DNA from: an uncultured Parabacteroides sp.
GTDB taxonomy: Bacteria > Bacteroidota > Bacteroidia > Bacteroidales > Tannerellaceae
Assembly (NCBI GenBank): GCA_900552465.1
Contig: URZO01000093.1
Span: forward strand, 1 to 15,385
Length of the DNA: 15,385 nt
Direction: 5' to 3'
How positions within the stretch are numbered: the stretch's first letter is position 1; each line of letters opens with the position of its first letter. Both the position numbers and the translations under genes were made by a program. Below the pieces are notes generated by a model that had not been told where the DNA came from, searched no databases, and was given only the letters and a program-made list of their open reading frames with translations. Below are positions 5,878-13,958 of the stretch, in pieces.

Positions 5878-8800
5878 TTACCGTTTATAAATTAACATCA
5901 TCAGGCTCGGCAGAACGATCAGCAGCAACGGCAGCCCGGCAACAAACCCTCCTATGACGGCTACAGCCAGCGGTTGCTGCATCTGTGCCCCCATACCGAT
6001 ACCGAGAGCCAACGGCATCAGTGCCAGGATCGCCCCTATGGCCGTCATCAGTTTGGGACGGATACGCAAAGCGATGGCATAATTGACAGATCCCGCCACA
6101 TCGCCACCGGCTTTCCGGTTCATACGATACTGATGGACCGTGAAGATAGAGTTCTCCGCAATAATACCGACAATCATAATTATCCCCGTATAACTGCTGA
6201 CATTCAACGGAACACCTGTCACCCACAATGCCAGCAGGCAACCACAGATACCCGTTACCGAGATAAACAACACAGCCAATGAAATCCTCCACTGCCGGAA
6301 CAGGGACATAAGTACACCGAACACCAACAAGATTGCCAGACCGAGAATCAGCAATAACTCTTTAAACGATTGCTGTTGCTCGGAGTAAGCGCCTCCGTAG
6401 ACAAGGCTGCAACCTGCAGGTAACGTCAATTGCCGGGCAAACGCCTGTTGCAGGTCACCCATCGCGCTACCCAGATCACGATTTTCCAGGCGTGCAGTCA
6501 GGGTGATGTTACTTTTCAGGTCTTCACGCCGTTGTTCTATTTCACCAGGAATGACTGTTACCCGGCAAAAGAAAGAAAGCGGGCGCGTACTTCCGTCGGG
6601 AAGGAAAATCAACTGGTTACGGAGCTTTTCGGGTGAGTTGTCCGCAAAGTCGGTAAAACGCAACAAGATACGCCTCATCTGTTCTCCCTCCTGAATAGAA
6701 CCGATCTGTAAACCACCGGTCATAGCCGCCTGCGCCGGGTTAGGCTCAATGACGTCTGCATGAAGTCCCAACGGAACACCCCCTGTATATGCAGCCAGTT
6801 GCTCCTGAAAGTTTGTCAACGAGACACCGAATTGCGACAATCGTTCCTGGTCAGGGATAAAAACCAGGGAAGCTCCGGCAGGAATCAGCCCGTTATCGAT
6901 ATCCACTACGCCGGGCACAGTTCTCATCACCTCCTCCGCCCGGGCTGCCAGCTCCTGCAAAGTAGCATAATCATTTCCGAATATTTTCACTTCAATGGGT
7001 TTGGGTGTGCTCATCAGATCACCCAGCAGATCGGAAATACGTTGCCCGAAGTCAATGGTCATGGCCGGAACAGCTAAAGAAAGAGAGTGACGGAGGTCAC
7101 TGATCACCTCCGGCGTCGTCTTCGTCCGCACCTTCTTCAGTTGGATCAGATAATCCCCGAAATTACTCGGACGCGTCTTGAAAGACATCCCCAAAGCAGT
7201 ACGACGGGAATAAGTATCCACATCGGGATGCGCCAGAATAATCTTTTCCATCTGCCGACAAAGACGATCAGTCTCTTCAATATCCGTACCGGAGGGAGAA
7301 TGATAGTCGAGCACGATCGTCCCTTCATCCAGATCAGGCAGGAAACCGGTAGTCAGTCGTGAAGAAGCGAACCATCCGCTCCCTGCCAGAAAAAGGACAA
7401 AGCAGACGGCAATCCACGGTTTGCCGTAAAGTACGGTAAGCCAGTGAACTTTATGAACGGCTTTCTCTTCCATATTATTATCGACCGGAGCATCTGCCCG
7501 CTTCGGTCCGAATGCCTTTTTATAGCCGATCATCAGATGAAAGACCGGAAGCAAAAGCCAGGTCACCAGAAACGAAGCCACCATCGTCAACTGCATCGTG
7601 TCGGACAACTCTTTAAAGAAACTTCCCGCCAACCCGCTCATCAGCCGGAACGGGAAATGAATCACGATGGTAGCCAGCGAAGAAGCGACCATTGCCGGAA
7701 ACAGATTCCGTATGGCATGCCGGACAACCGTAAACCGGTCGGTTCCGGGACGCTCTTCATGCTCCCGGTAAATCTGTTCGATAATAACGATCGCATCGTC
7801 TATTATCAGTCCAACAGAAGCGGCTATGGCTCCCAACGACATGATATTGAGCGTGATACCAGCCAAATAAACCAGTAAAATACTAAAAGCCAGTGTCACC
7901 GGAATGGTCAGCATAACCACCAGACTCGCACGCCAGGAGCGCAGAAAAAGAATCATAACTACAATGGCGAGGAACAATCCTTCATAAATCGTCTTTATAA
8001 CGCTGTGTATGCTGTCGCCGACAAAAGCACTCTGATTGTAATAAGGTTTCAACTCATAGCCTGCAGGAAGCTGTGCCCGGACCTCATCTGCCCGAGCTTC
8101 CACATCCCGGGCAAATTCGAGCAGGTTGACTCCCGGCTGCTTGACCAGGTCGATCAATACGGCATCATTCCCTCCGGCATTGATCTTCAGAAACTCCTGT
8201 TGTTCCTGCACTTCCACACGGGCGATATCTTTCAGGCGGACCGTACGGACACCGTCGTTGCGGATGATCGTGTTCTCCAGTTCCTGCATATCATTGATAC
8301 GGGTATCGGTCAGGGTCAGATACAAACGGTTATAATCCGCCACATTCCCATTACCCAGCACAAAGTTAGTCTGTTCAAAGACACTTTTTACCAACTCCGG
8401 AGTGATGCCGAGGGAAGACATCCGTACCGCATCCGGAATAACGACAAACTCTTTAGCCTTCCCGCCTCTCACGACCACGTTGCTGATCCCTTTAACCTGT
8501 GAAAAGACAGGCCGCACGATCAAATTCCCCACATCCCGCAACGCGATACGGCTATGTGTTTTACTCTCCAGCGTATAACCGTACACCGGGAACAAAGACT
8601 GGTTCATCGCCTCGGCAGAAATGACAATCCCTGCCGGAAGGAAACTCTTTATCTCGTTAATCCGGCTCTCCAGTTGAGTCTTGAGTGCGTAGATATCCAG
8701 TCCCCAGTTAAAATACACTTCGATCACGCAACTGCCCCGACTGGTGCTGCTTTTCACCACGGTTACTCCCTGCACTTTCTTTACTGCACTTTCCAGAGGT

Positions 8801-9003
8801 TTGGTCACGGTAATCATCATCCTGTCTACCGGCTGCTGCCCCGCATCGGCAATGACGGTAATACGCGGGAACAACACTTCCGGAAACAGATTCGTCTGCA
8901 TACGGGTATAACAAAAGATACCGGCCATCAGCAACAATAAACCGAAAAAGAGGATCGGTTTGCTATAGAGCTGATGAAAACTTCTTTTCTGTATTGTGTT
9001 CAT
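5878..9003 (-). CDS. RND-family efflux pump, inner-membrane permease subunit
   Basis: A 1041-aa proton-driven permease, the usual RND length. It has the two-fold RND layout: a first helix at about 16-34, a large periplasmic loop to about 335, helices to about 490, then a second copy with helix at about 530-546, loop to about 880 and final helices to the C-terminus. The helix-4 proton relay is present as G-L-I-I-D-D-A-I-V-I-I-E, Asp402 and Asp403. In helix 10 the usual HAE Lys is replaced by A-E-N (Glu950), a feature I associate with metal-type (CusA-like) pumps. The loop segment F-L-P-D-L-D-E-G-T at 554-562 also resembles CzcA/CusA proteins. Substrate class, drug or metal, is therefore open. 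It is co-transcribed with the adaptor (9-bp gap) and the TolC-type gene. It would form the tripartite envelope-spanning pump with them. Confidence 0.94.
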   Translation of the reverse strand: MNTIQKRSFHQLYSKPILFFGLLLLMAGIFCYTRMQTNLFPEVLFPRITVIADAGQQPVDRMMITVTKPLESAVKKVQGVTVVKSSTSRGSCVIEVYFNWGLDIYALKTQLESRINEIKSFLPAGIVISAEAMNQSLFPVYGYTLESKTHSRIALRDVGNLIVRPVFSQVKGISNVVVRGGKAKEFVVIPDAVRMSSLGITPELVKSVFEQTNFVLGNGNVADYNRLYLTLTDTRINDMQELENTIIRNDGVRTVRLKDIARVEVQEQQEFLKINAGGNDAVLIDLVKQPGVNLLEFARDVEARADEVRAQLPAGYELKPYYNQSAFVGDSIHSVIKTIYEGLFLAIVVMILFLRSWRASLVVMLTIPVTLAFSILLVYLAGITLNIMSLGAIAASVGLIIDDAIVIIEQIYREHEERPGTDRFTVVRHAIRNLFPAMVASSLATIVIHFPFRLMSGLAGSFFKELSDTMQLTMVASFLVTWLLLPVFHLMIGYKKAFGPKRADAPVDNNMEEKAVHKVHWLTVLYGKPWIAVCFVLFLAGSGWFASSRLTTGFLPDLDEGTIVLDYHSPSGTDIEETDRLCRQMEKIILAHPDVDTYSRRTALGMSFKTRPSNFGDYLIQLKKVRTKTTPEVISDLRHSLSLAVPAMTIDFGQRISDLLGDLMSTPKPIEVKIFGNDYATLQELAARAEEVMRTVPGVVDIDNGLIPAGASLVFIPDQERLSQFGVSLTNFQEQLAAYTGGVPLGLHADVIEPNPAQAAMTGGLQIGSIQEGEQMRRILLRFTDFADNSPEKLRNQLIFLPDGSTRPLSFFCRVTVIPGEIEQRREDLKSNITLTARLENRDLGSAMGDLQQAFARQLTLPAGCSLVYGGAYSEQQQSFKELLLILGLAILLVFGVLMSLFRQWRISLAVLFISVTGICGCLLALWVTGVPLNVSSYTGIIMIVGIIAENSIFTVHQYRMNRKAGGDVAGSVNYAIALRIRPKLMTAIGAILALMPLALGIGMGAQMQQPLAVAVIGGFVAGLPLLLIVLPSLMMLIYKR

Positions 9004-9012
9004 TGCTGCTTT

Positions 9013-9906
9013 CTATTTGAGGATAACGACACGGGCACTGTCTTCCAATGCGTAACTGCCGCTCAGGACAATGCGGTCGGAAGCAGAAAACAAAGGGGAT
9101 ACTATCTCGATACTGTCCGCTGAACTATTTCCTATGATTACGGGAATCCGGACAGCAGTACTATCGTCTGCCAGCTTCATCACCCAATAACCGGTCAGCT
9201 TCTCATCGCTTTGTACGGCTGCTTTAGGCAGAAGCCTGATTTCATTTCCGGTATGTCCGGTATCGACCAGCACTTTGACAGTCAATCCTTCAGGCAAGAA
9301 AGACGAACGAGCGTGGGCCACTACCTGCTGGACCTGCGAAGCGGTGTTCATCGTCGCCAGCGGAGTCCGGATAACAGCCTTCAAGACCGTCGCATCCGGT
9401 AATACGATCGTACAGGTCTTCCCCGGTATAATATAACGGCTTTGTTCGTAAGGCACGTTCAACTCAAAGACCAGGCTGTTCAGATCGGCAAGCGTGCAAA
9501 GGGCAGTCCCTTCGGCAACGAAACTGCCTGTTTGCTGCATCACAGACGTTACGATTCCGGAGGCAGCCGCTCTGACAGCCACCATCCCCAACCTGTTTTC
9601 CTGCGGTTCACCGGACAAGGCACGGTGTTCCTTGCTTTCCAATTTGTAAAGAAGCTGACCAGCCTCTACCTTCATACCGGGTTGTACATTTACTTCAGAA
9701 ATAAAGGAAGGGATAGGAGCCGTAACTATCGTTTTGTTCTGATAGACAGTCGTACCGGAAAGTACGATTTCGTTCCTGATCCTGCCGGGTGTAACATGTG
9801 TCAGCGTAACGGATGTCCGGGGCTTCTCATAGGAAGTCTCCGCATCGCCGGATGACCGCCCGCAGGCAGTCAGGCATATTGCCAGTAATAATACGATACA
9901 TTTCAT
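9013..9906 (-). CDS. RND efflux periplasmic adaptor lipoprotein
   Basis: A 297-aa membrane-fusion protein. The N-terminus is a lipoprotein signal with lipobox L-T-A-C and lipidated Cys15, so it is anchored in the inner membrane facing the periplasm. Barrel-sandwich (lipoyl-like) halves are visible at about 60-92 (I-S-E-V-N-V-Q-P-G-M-K-V-E-A-G-Q) and 108-140 (A-A-A-S-G-I-V-T-S-V-M-Q-Q-T-G). They are followed by beta-barrel and membrane-proximal strands to the end (E-I-V-S-P-L-F-S, I-V-L-S-G-S-Y-A-L). Only about 15 residues separate the two lipoyl halves, so the long alpha-helical hairpin that normally docks on the TolC tip is missing or vestigial. The protein is accordingly shorter than the usual 350-400 residues. 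It lies between the TolC-type gene (15-bp gap) and the pump gene (9-bp gap). Confidence 0.92.
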   Translation of the reverse strand: MKCIVLLLAICLTACGRSSGDAETSYEKPRTSVTLTHVTPGRIRNEIVLSGTTVYQNKTIVTAPIPSFISEVNVQPGMKVEAGQLLYKLESKEHRALSGEPQENRLGMVAVRAAASGIVTSVMQQTGSFVAEGTALCTLADLNSLVFELNVPYEQSRYIIPGKTCTIVLPDATVLKAVIRTPLATMNTASQVQQVVAHARSSFLPEGLTVKVLVDTGHTGNEIRLLPKAAVQSDEKLTGYWVMKLADDSTAVRIPVIIGNSSADSIEIVSPLFSASDRIVLSGSYALEDSARVVILK

Positions 9907-9921
9907 AAGATATGATATTTA

Positions 9922-11211
9922 TTACCAATTCCAGTAATTAAAAGTATTGATGAGTAATTGACGGTTTGTCTCCAGTAATATATATTCTTTTTCTGCTTCT
10001 ATCCTGTTCCTCAGCACGGTAATATAATCGATGACAGATAATTCGCCTGCCTGCATCTCTTTCCTGTAGCCCGCAAGTACCTGCCGGTATTCCGCCAGAC
10101 GGTTTTGCAGCAACCGGCACCTTTCCCCGTAGGTCTTCAGTTCCGTCAGATATTGTTGCCTGCGTAACTCCTGTTGCATATTGAAATTGTCTTTATAGAA
10201 AGCGATGCTGTTCATACGGGCACGCGCCTGCTTCTCCATCAGCCGTTTTTGTTTGCCGTCATACAACGTCCATGAAAAGGTAAGCCCCGCACTCATCCCG
10301 AAATGCTTCTGCATGGAAGTAAACTCCGAGATACGTAGACCTCCGTCGACAAACAAATGGAGCTGTGGTTTATATTGTACGTTGAACGAATGCAGAGACA
10401 TAAGCGTGTTCAGGCTATCCAACCGGTATTGCTCCATAAAGGCCGACGAAGCGGCAGGAAGCAGCCGTAGCGTCAAAGCCGGTTCTTCCAACAAAACCAC
10501 CGCAGTATCTTTGATACCGCACAGCATATTCAAATCCATCAAATGCGTATAAAAAGATTGCCGCGAAGCAATCTCCATGTCCTGATTACTCTGCCGTTCT
10601 ATCGTCACCAGTTGCAAATCCGAAAGCTTTGCCAGACCGCTTTCCGCCAGATGCCGGACAACGACAGCCTGACGGTCGAGCAGTTGTCCGACAGAATCGG
10701 CAAAGGCTATCTGTTTACTATCCAGCAGGCAAAGAAGATACTGTTCCGTTACCACCCGCTCCAACTGATGTTGCTCCAGATGCATCTTATCGTTCAGTAT
10801 CTCCGTATTCATCCGTGCTTGCTCGCCAGCTACTTTATAGGCACTGTGCCCCAGCAACGGCTGCGTCCAGGTCACTCCCGCCTGAAAATGACCACTGCTC
10901 TGTCCCAGATCATAACCATAATAATCGACCCCATCCTGCGGATTCCATTCAAAAGAAGTCTTCCCGTTATCCTTCGAGATGACAGGAACAAAGAGGTAAT
11001 CTCCGTTCAGTGTTACCTTCGAACGAGTGTATAATGCTTTCAGCCGTTGTCGTTCATAAACCTCAATTTCTTTCTGATTCCTGTAATCCTGAATAAGAGG
11101 ACTGTTCTCCCGCGCCGATTCCAGATAATAATCCAATGTATACGAAACCTGTTGTCCCTTTACTGAAAGCAGGCAACAACTAAGCCCCAAACCAATCAAT
11201 AACGTCTTCAT
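9922..11211 (-). CDS. TolC-family outer-membrane efflux channel
   Basis: A 429-aa outer-membrane factor, first gene of the efflux operon. The start at 11211 gives a proper signal peptide (M-K-T-L-L-I-G-L-G-L-S-C-C-L-L-S-V-K-G); the frame stays open for 24 more codons upstream, but these cover the promoter and do not look like protein. The mature part starts Y-T-L-D-Y-Y-L-E-S-A-R-E-N-S-P, the usual TolC/OEP opening with an Asn-Ser-Pro. It contains two long helical repeats with conserved segments near L-S-D-L-Q-L-V and the second-repeat W-T-L-Y-D-G-K-Q-K. It ends in A-G-E-L-S-V-I-D-Y-I-T-V-L-R-N-R, another OEP signature. It would form the trimeric exit duct for the RND pump. The order TolC-adaptor-pump with 15- and 9-bp gaps indicates a single transcript. 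Confidence 0.92.
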   Translation of the reverse strand: MKTLLIGLGLSCCLLSVKGQQVSYTLDYYLESARENSPLIQDYRNQKEIEVYERQRLKALYTRSKVTLNGDYLFVPVISKDNGKTSFEWNPQDGVDYYGYDLGQSSGHFQAGVTWTQPLLGHSAYKVAGEQARMNTEILNDKMHLEQHQLERVVTEQYLLCLLDSKQIAFADSVGQLLDRQAVVVRHLAESGLAKLSDLQLVTIERQSNQDMEIASRQSFYTHLMDLNMLCGIKDTAVVLLEEPALTLRLLPAASSAFMEQYRLDSLNTLMSLHSFNVQYKPQLHLFVDGGLRISEFTSMQKHFGMSAGLTFSWTLYDGKQKRLMEKQARARMNSIAFYKDNFNMQQELRRQQYLTELKTYGERCRLLQNRLAEYRQVLAGYRKEMQAGELSVIDYITVLRNRIEAEKEYILLETNRQLLINTFNYWNW

Positions 11212-11228
11212 CTCTCGTTTTTTTGCGG

Positions 11229-11236
11229 CAAAACTA
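11229..11236 (-). promoter_or_regulatory. -7 box of the TolC-adaptor-RND operon
   Basis: TAGTTTTG on the minus strand (11236 to 11229) matches TAnnTTTG, 17 bases upstream of the TolC-type start codon, giving a short leader. No clear TTTG -33 box is seen 19-21 bases further upstream, so an activator such as the downstream-encoded response regulator may be needed (inference). Confidence 0.45.
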
Positions 11237-11320
11237 AGAGGGAATATTGAAGACATTTTGAAGATGACGGCGTAAGGACGCATCTACTTTACCGCGACCT
11301 GACAGGAAATGTCTGCATCT

Positions 11321-11343
11321 TAACTCAAATAAGCCTTGAGTTA
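11321..11343. other. Perfect 8-bp hairpin in the spacer before the efflux operon
   Basis: TAACTCAA and TTGAGTTA are perfect inverted copies separated by 7 bases. There is no T-tract on either side, so it is not a standard terminator. It lies about 85 bp upstream of the efflux -7 box and could be an operator for a dimeric regulator, or chance. Confidence 0.3.
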
Positions 11344-11396
11344 CTTGCTTTCTGACCCAATGTTCAGTATCTTTGGAAGGCGGGGAAGTTGTTGCC

Positions 11397-11480
11397 GACA
11401 CTGTCGGCAAAATAAACGACAGTGTCGGCAAAGCTTTCGACAGTGTCAACAATATTGTCGACAGCGTCGGCAACAGATTA
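11397..11480. repeat. Four degenerate 21-bp repeats, each starting with a short palindrome
   Basis: Copies start at 11397, 11418, 11439 and 11460, exactly 21 bp apart. Each begins with GACANTGTC or GACAGCGTC, a 9-bp near-palindrome, followed in three copies by GGCAA. The first copy extends to the 15-bp palindrome GCCGACACTGTCGGC. Twenty-one base pairs is two helical turns, so the palindromes face the same side of the DNA. In one plus-strand frame the array also reads as a seven-residue repeat (D-S-V-G-K-x-x), but that frame has no ATG start. Confidence 0.75.
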
Positions 11481-11568
11481 TATAGGCAGATAAATAAGAT
11501 TCGGACGCACCTTGTCTAAGATACATCCGAGGTAATAACAACTATATCAGTACTAAAATTAAGCGATT

Positions 11569-12183
11569 ATGGGAAGAATTAAATTCGGAGTATACAAGGC
11601 CCCTAACACCAGCGGCAAAGAGCAACAGTCCTGCGCCCGGCTTATATCCAAAGGGACCATGAGAATGGAAGACGTCTGTGAATACCTCTCTGATTCGAGT
11701 ACCCTCACTTCGGCAGATGTGAAAGGAGCGATCGAGGCATTAATCACTTATATCGGAAGGAATTTATCCAACGGATATTGTGTGGAACTGGAAGGATTGG
11801 GGCACTTCTCCCCTGCCCTCAAAACGTTACAGAAAACGGATGAGAAAGGCCGGACTGTCTTCTTTGCGAGGGCGGACGGGGTAAATTTCCGTTGTTCCAA
11901 ACGATTGAAAGCATTGGTCAATAAGGAGCGACCGATAAAAGTCAAAAGGGAAAATGTGACTTCCAACGAACAGGAAGACCGGAAAAAGAAAATGCTCAGA
12001 TACCTGCAAAACAATCCGTATATCAATCTGACGGATTATGCGTCGCTAAACGGTTGCAGCCGCTACCGGGCTACGGAGGATATGAAACAGTTTACGAAGG
12101 ATGGAGTAGTGATCCAGATGGGATACCGGACACACAGGGTGTATTCGTTGCCGCCGCAGGCAGACGAAATATCACCCGCATAG
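11569..12183 (+). CDS. HU-related DNA-binding protein with C-terminal winged-helix-like extension
   Basis: A 204-aa protein. The first 115-125 residues fit the Bacteroidetes HU-related family (histone-like, TIGR01201 type). This includes the opening I-K-F-G-V-Y-K-A-P-N, the helical V-K-G-A-I-E-A-L-I-T-Y-I segment, and the arm region G-L-G-H-F-S-P-A-L. The usual HU_rel protein ends soon after this. Here a basic linker (about 120-142) leads to a second segment, about 142-195: M-L-R-Y-L-Q-N-N-P-Y-I-N-L-T-D-Y-A-S-L-N-G-C with the helix-turn-helix-like spacing of a winged helix, ending H-R-V-Y-S-L. The protein therefore probably binds DNA in two ways. Likely roles are nucleoid architecture or local regulation. 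It sits downstream of the 21-bp palindromic array, a possible binding site (inference). No good -7 box is seen before it. Confidence 0.85.
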   Translation: MGRIKFGVYKAPNTSGKEQQSCARLISKGTMRMEDVCEYLSDSSTLTSADVKGAIEALITYIGRNLSNGYCVELEGLGHFSPALKTLQKTDEKGRTVFFARADGVNFRCSKRLKALVNKERPIKVKRENVTSNEQEDRKKKMLRYLQNNPYINLTDYASLNGCSRYRATEDMKQFTKDGVVIQMGYRTHRVYSLPPQADEISPA

Positions 12184-12191
12184 ACAAATGC

Positions 12192-12210
12192 GCCGGCAGC
12201 AACCTGCGGC
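12192..12210 (+). terminator. Terminator-like hairpin after the HU-related gene
   Basis: GCCG-g-CAG pairs with CTGCGGC across a CAAC loop, giving seven base pairs with one bulged G, directly after the stop codon. No T-tract follows, so intrinsic termination is uncertain. Confidence 0.3.
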
Positions 12211-12229
12211 AGAATTCAAATTAAATAAC

Positions 12230-12237
12230 TATATTTG
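12230..12237 (+). promoter_or_regulatory. -7 box before the AAA/PD-(D/E)XK gene
   Basis: TATATTTG matches TAnnTTTG exactly, 23 bases upstream of the ATG at 12261. No TTTG -33 box is visible at the usual spacing. Confidence 0.45.
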
Positions 12238-12260
12238 CTACTTTATAAAGCAGTACAACT

Positions 12261-13820
12261 ATGGCTAGATCAATCTTACGCAAATTCCCGATCGGGGTGC
12301 AGAGTTTCAAAAAGATCCGCGACAATCAATTCCTGTATGTCGACAAAACAGCCCTTGTTTATGAACTGGCCAACAGCGGAGGTTCTTATTTTCTGAGCCG
12401 TCCACGGCGATTCGGCAAAAGCTTGCTGATATCGACCTTCGAAGCCTACTTCAAAGGGCAAAAGGAGCTATTCGAAGGACTTGCCATCGAGCAGCTGGAA
12501 AAAGACTGGATCACCTATCCGGTATTGCACATAGATCTGAATGCCGAAAAGTTCGACGCCCCCGAACAGTTGGACGCCCTGCTCAGCAATCAACTGACAC
12601 AATGGGAAGAAATCTACGGAAAAGGGAAGGATGAAACAACCCTTTCCCTTCGTTTTAAAGGGGTGATACGCCGTGCTGCCGAGCAAACAGGCCACCCCGC
12701 CGTTGTCCTAGTTGACGAATACGACAAGCCGCTATTACAATCGCTGCATAAAGAAGCACTCCATTCAGCCTACAAGGATACTTTGAAAGCGTTCTACGGC
12801 GTACTGAAAAGTGCCGACCAATATCTGAGATTCTATCTATTGACAGGCGTCACCAAATTCAGCCAGGTCAGCGTCTTCAGCGACCTCAACCAGCTGAACG
12901 ATATCAGTATGGACAAGCGTTATAACGAGATCTGCGGCCTCACCTGGCAAGAGATAGCCGACAATTTCGAACCCGAACTGAAAGAGTTGGCCGAAGACAA
13001 CGACCTCACCCCCGAAGAGACGCGCGAAACCATGACACGCCTCTACGACGGTTACCATTTCATGTTTGGGCAGGAAGGCATCTTCAACCCCTTCAGCGTC
13101 TTGAATGTGTTGGACAGAAGTCAATTCGACAACTACTGGTTTAAGACCGGAACCCCGACCTTCCTCGTCGAGCTGCTGAAAAAGACAGATTATGATCTGC
13201 GCGACATCGACGGCGTACAAATGGCAGTCGATGGTTTTGCCGATTATAGAGCCGACGTGCAACGTCCCATTCCGGTGATCTATCAAAGCGGTTACCTGAC
13301 GATTAAAGACTATGACAAAGAATTCCGTCTTTACACCCTGGGATTCCCAAACGAAGAGGTAAAATACGGATTCCTCAGCTTTATCGCTCCCTTTTACACT
13401 GCTATCCCCTCTACCGAAAGTCCCTTCTATATCAGCAGATTCGTCATAGAACTTGAGTCGGGGGACGTCGATGCCTTTATGGAACGCCTGCGTGCCTTCT
13501 TTGCCGATATTCCCTACGAACTGAATGACAAGACCGAACGCCACTATCAGGCCGTCTTCTATCTCGTCTTCAAGCTTATGGGACAGTTCACGGAGGCCGA
13601 AGTGCGCAGTGCCCGCGGTCGTGCCGATGCCGTGGTGAAAACCCGCGACTACATCTACGTCTTCGAGTTCAAACTCGACGGCACCGTAGAAGAAGCCCTC
13701 CGCCAGATCGACGATAAGGGCTATCTCATCCCTTACCAGTCCGATGGCCGCCAACTAATCAAAGTTGGTGCCAATTTCAGTGCCGAAGAGCGCAATATCG
13801 AAAACTGGACATCACAGTAA
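12261..13820 (+). CDS. AAA-ATPase-like and PD-(D/E)XK nuclease-like protein
   Basis: A 519-aa protein of the AAA-ATPase_like (PF09820 type) plus C-terminal PD-(D/E)XK (PF08011 type) family. The N-terminus has the family opening F-P-I-G-V-Q-S-F-K-K-I-R and Y-V-D-K-T. Next come a degenerate Walker A, S-R-P-R-R-F-G-K-S at 46-54, and a Walker B-like V-V-L-V-D-E-Y-D-K-P-L at 148-158. A T-G-V-T-K-F-S-Q-V-S-V-F-S motif follows at 195-207. The C-terminal nuclease-like signature is complete: D456 in G-R-A-D-A, E469-x-K471 in F-E-F-K-L, and Q482. The family is very abundant and multicopy in gut Bacteroidetes. Its function is unproven, with mobile-element or defence roles suggested from context. The length is normal and no frameshift is seen. 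The next gene region begins right at its stop codon with a copy of the 37-bp direct repeat. Confidence 0.9.
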   Translation: MARSILRKFPIGVQSFKKIRDNQFLYVDKTALVYELANSGGSYFLSRPRRFGKSLLISTFEAYFKGQKELFEGLAIEQLEKDWITYPVLHIDLNAEKFDAPEQLDALLSNQLTQWEEIYGKGKDETTLSLRFKGVIRRAAEQTGHPAVVLVDEYDKPLLQSLHKEALHSAYKDTLKAFYGVLKSADQYLRFYLLTGVTKFSQVSVFSDLNQLNDISMDKRYNEICGLTWQEIADNFEPELKELAEDNDLTPEETRETMTRLYDGYHFMFGQEGIFNPFSVLNVLDRSQFDNYWFKTGTPTFLVELLKKTDYDLRDIDGVQMAVDGFADYRADVQRPIPVIYQSGYLTIKDYDKEFRLYTLGFPNEEVKYGFLSFIAPFYTAIPSTESPFYISRFVIELESGDVDAFMERLRAFFADIPYELNDKTERHYQAVFYLVFKLMGQFTEAEVRSARGRADAVVKTRDYIYVFEFKLDGTVEEALRQIDDKGYLIPYQSDGRQLIKVGANFSAEERNIENWTSQ

Positions 13821-13855
13821 TGTTGTACATAACATAAATCATAATGAAAGACTCA
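13819..13855 (+). repeat. 37-bp direct repeat, copy 1 (nucleotidyltransferase leader remnant)
   Basis: This segment matches 14964-15000 at 32 of 37 positions; the last 16 bases (CATAATGAAAGACTCA) are identical. It includes an ATG (13844) and the first four codons, M-K-D-S, of the downstream nucleotidyltransferase gene. Here the frame continues for only 16 codons, to TAG at 13894, with no further resemblance. It begins within the stop codon of the preceding nuclease-like gene. Confidence 0.85.
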
Positions 13856-13895
13856 GAAGACATCAATGCATTACTTTCAGAGACTACGTGTTAGC

Positions 13896-13928
13896 ATTGG
13901 GTAACTTCCGAAAAAAGATATATCTTTG
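13896..13928 (+). promoter_or_regulatory. Promoter of the DUF3791-DUF3990 cassette
   Basis: TATCTTTG at 13921-13928 is an exact -7 box, and ATTG at 13896-13899 (21 bases upstream) is a near -33 box. The following bases TACTT..TGTAACTT resemble the segment at 14949-14961 in front of the nucleotidyltransferase gene, so the two promoters look related. Confidence 0.5.
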
Positions 13929-13958
13929 TACTTGATGTAACTTAAAACAGCACGAAAG

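Noticed and set aside
11234..11473. 79-codon minus-strand frame with P-T-L-S-type repeats
   Set aside because: The repetitive protein is a by-product of the 21-bp DNA repeats. All frames there look repetitive, and it overlaps the efflux promoter.
11397..11480. CRISPR array or replication iterons
   Set aside because: The repeats are contiguous 21-mers without unique spacers and there are no cas genes. No replication initiator gene or plasmid context is present, so iterons are unsupported.
12837..13754. 305-codon open frame opposite the AAA/PD-(D/E)XK gene
   Set aside because: The plus-strand protein has complete family motifs across the same stretch. The antisense frame has no recognisable domain and is a shadow of codon bias.
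13844..13894. 16-codon peptide gene M-K-D-S...
   Set aside because: It shares only the leader and first four codons with the downstream nucleotidyltransferase gene and then stops. It is better explained as a duplication scar than as a real small gene.
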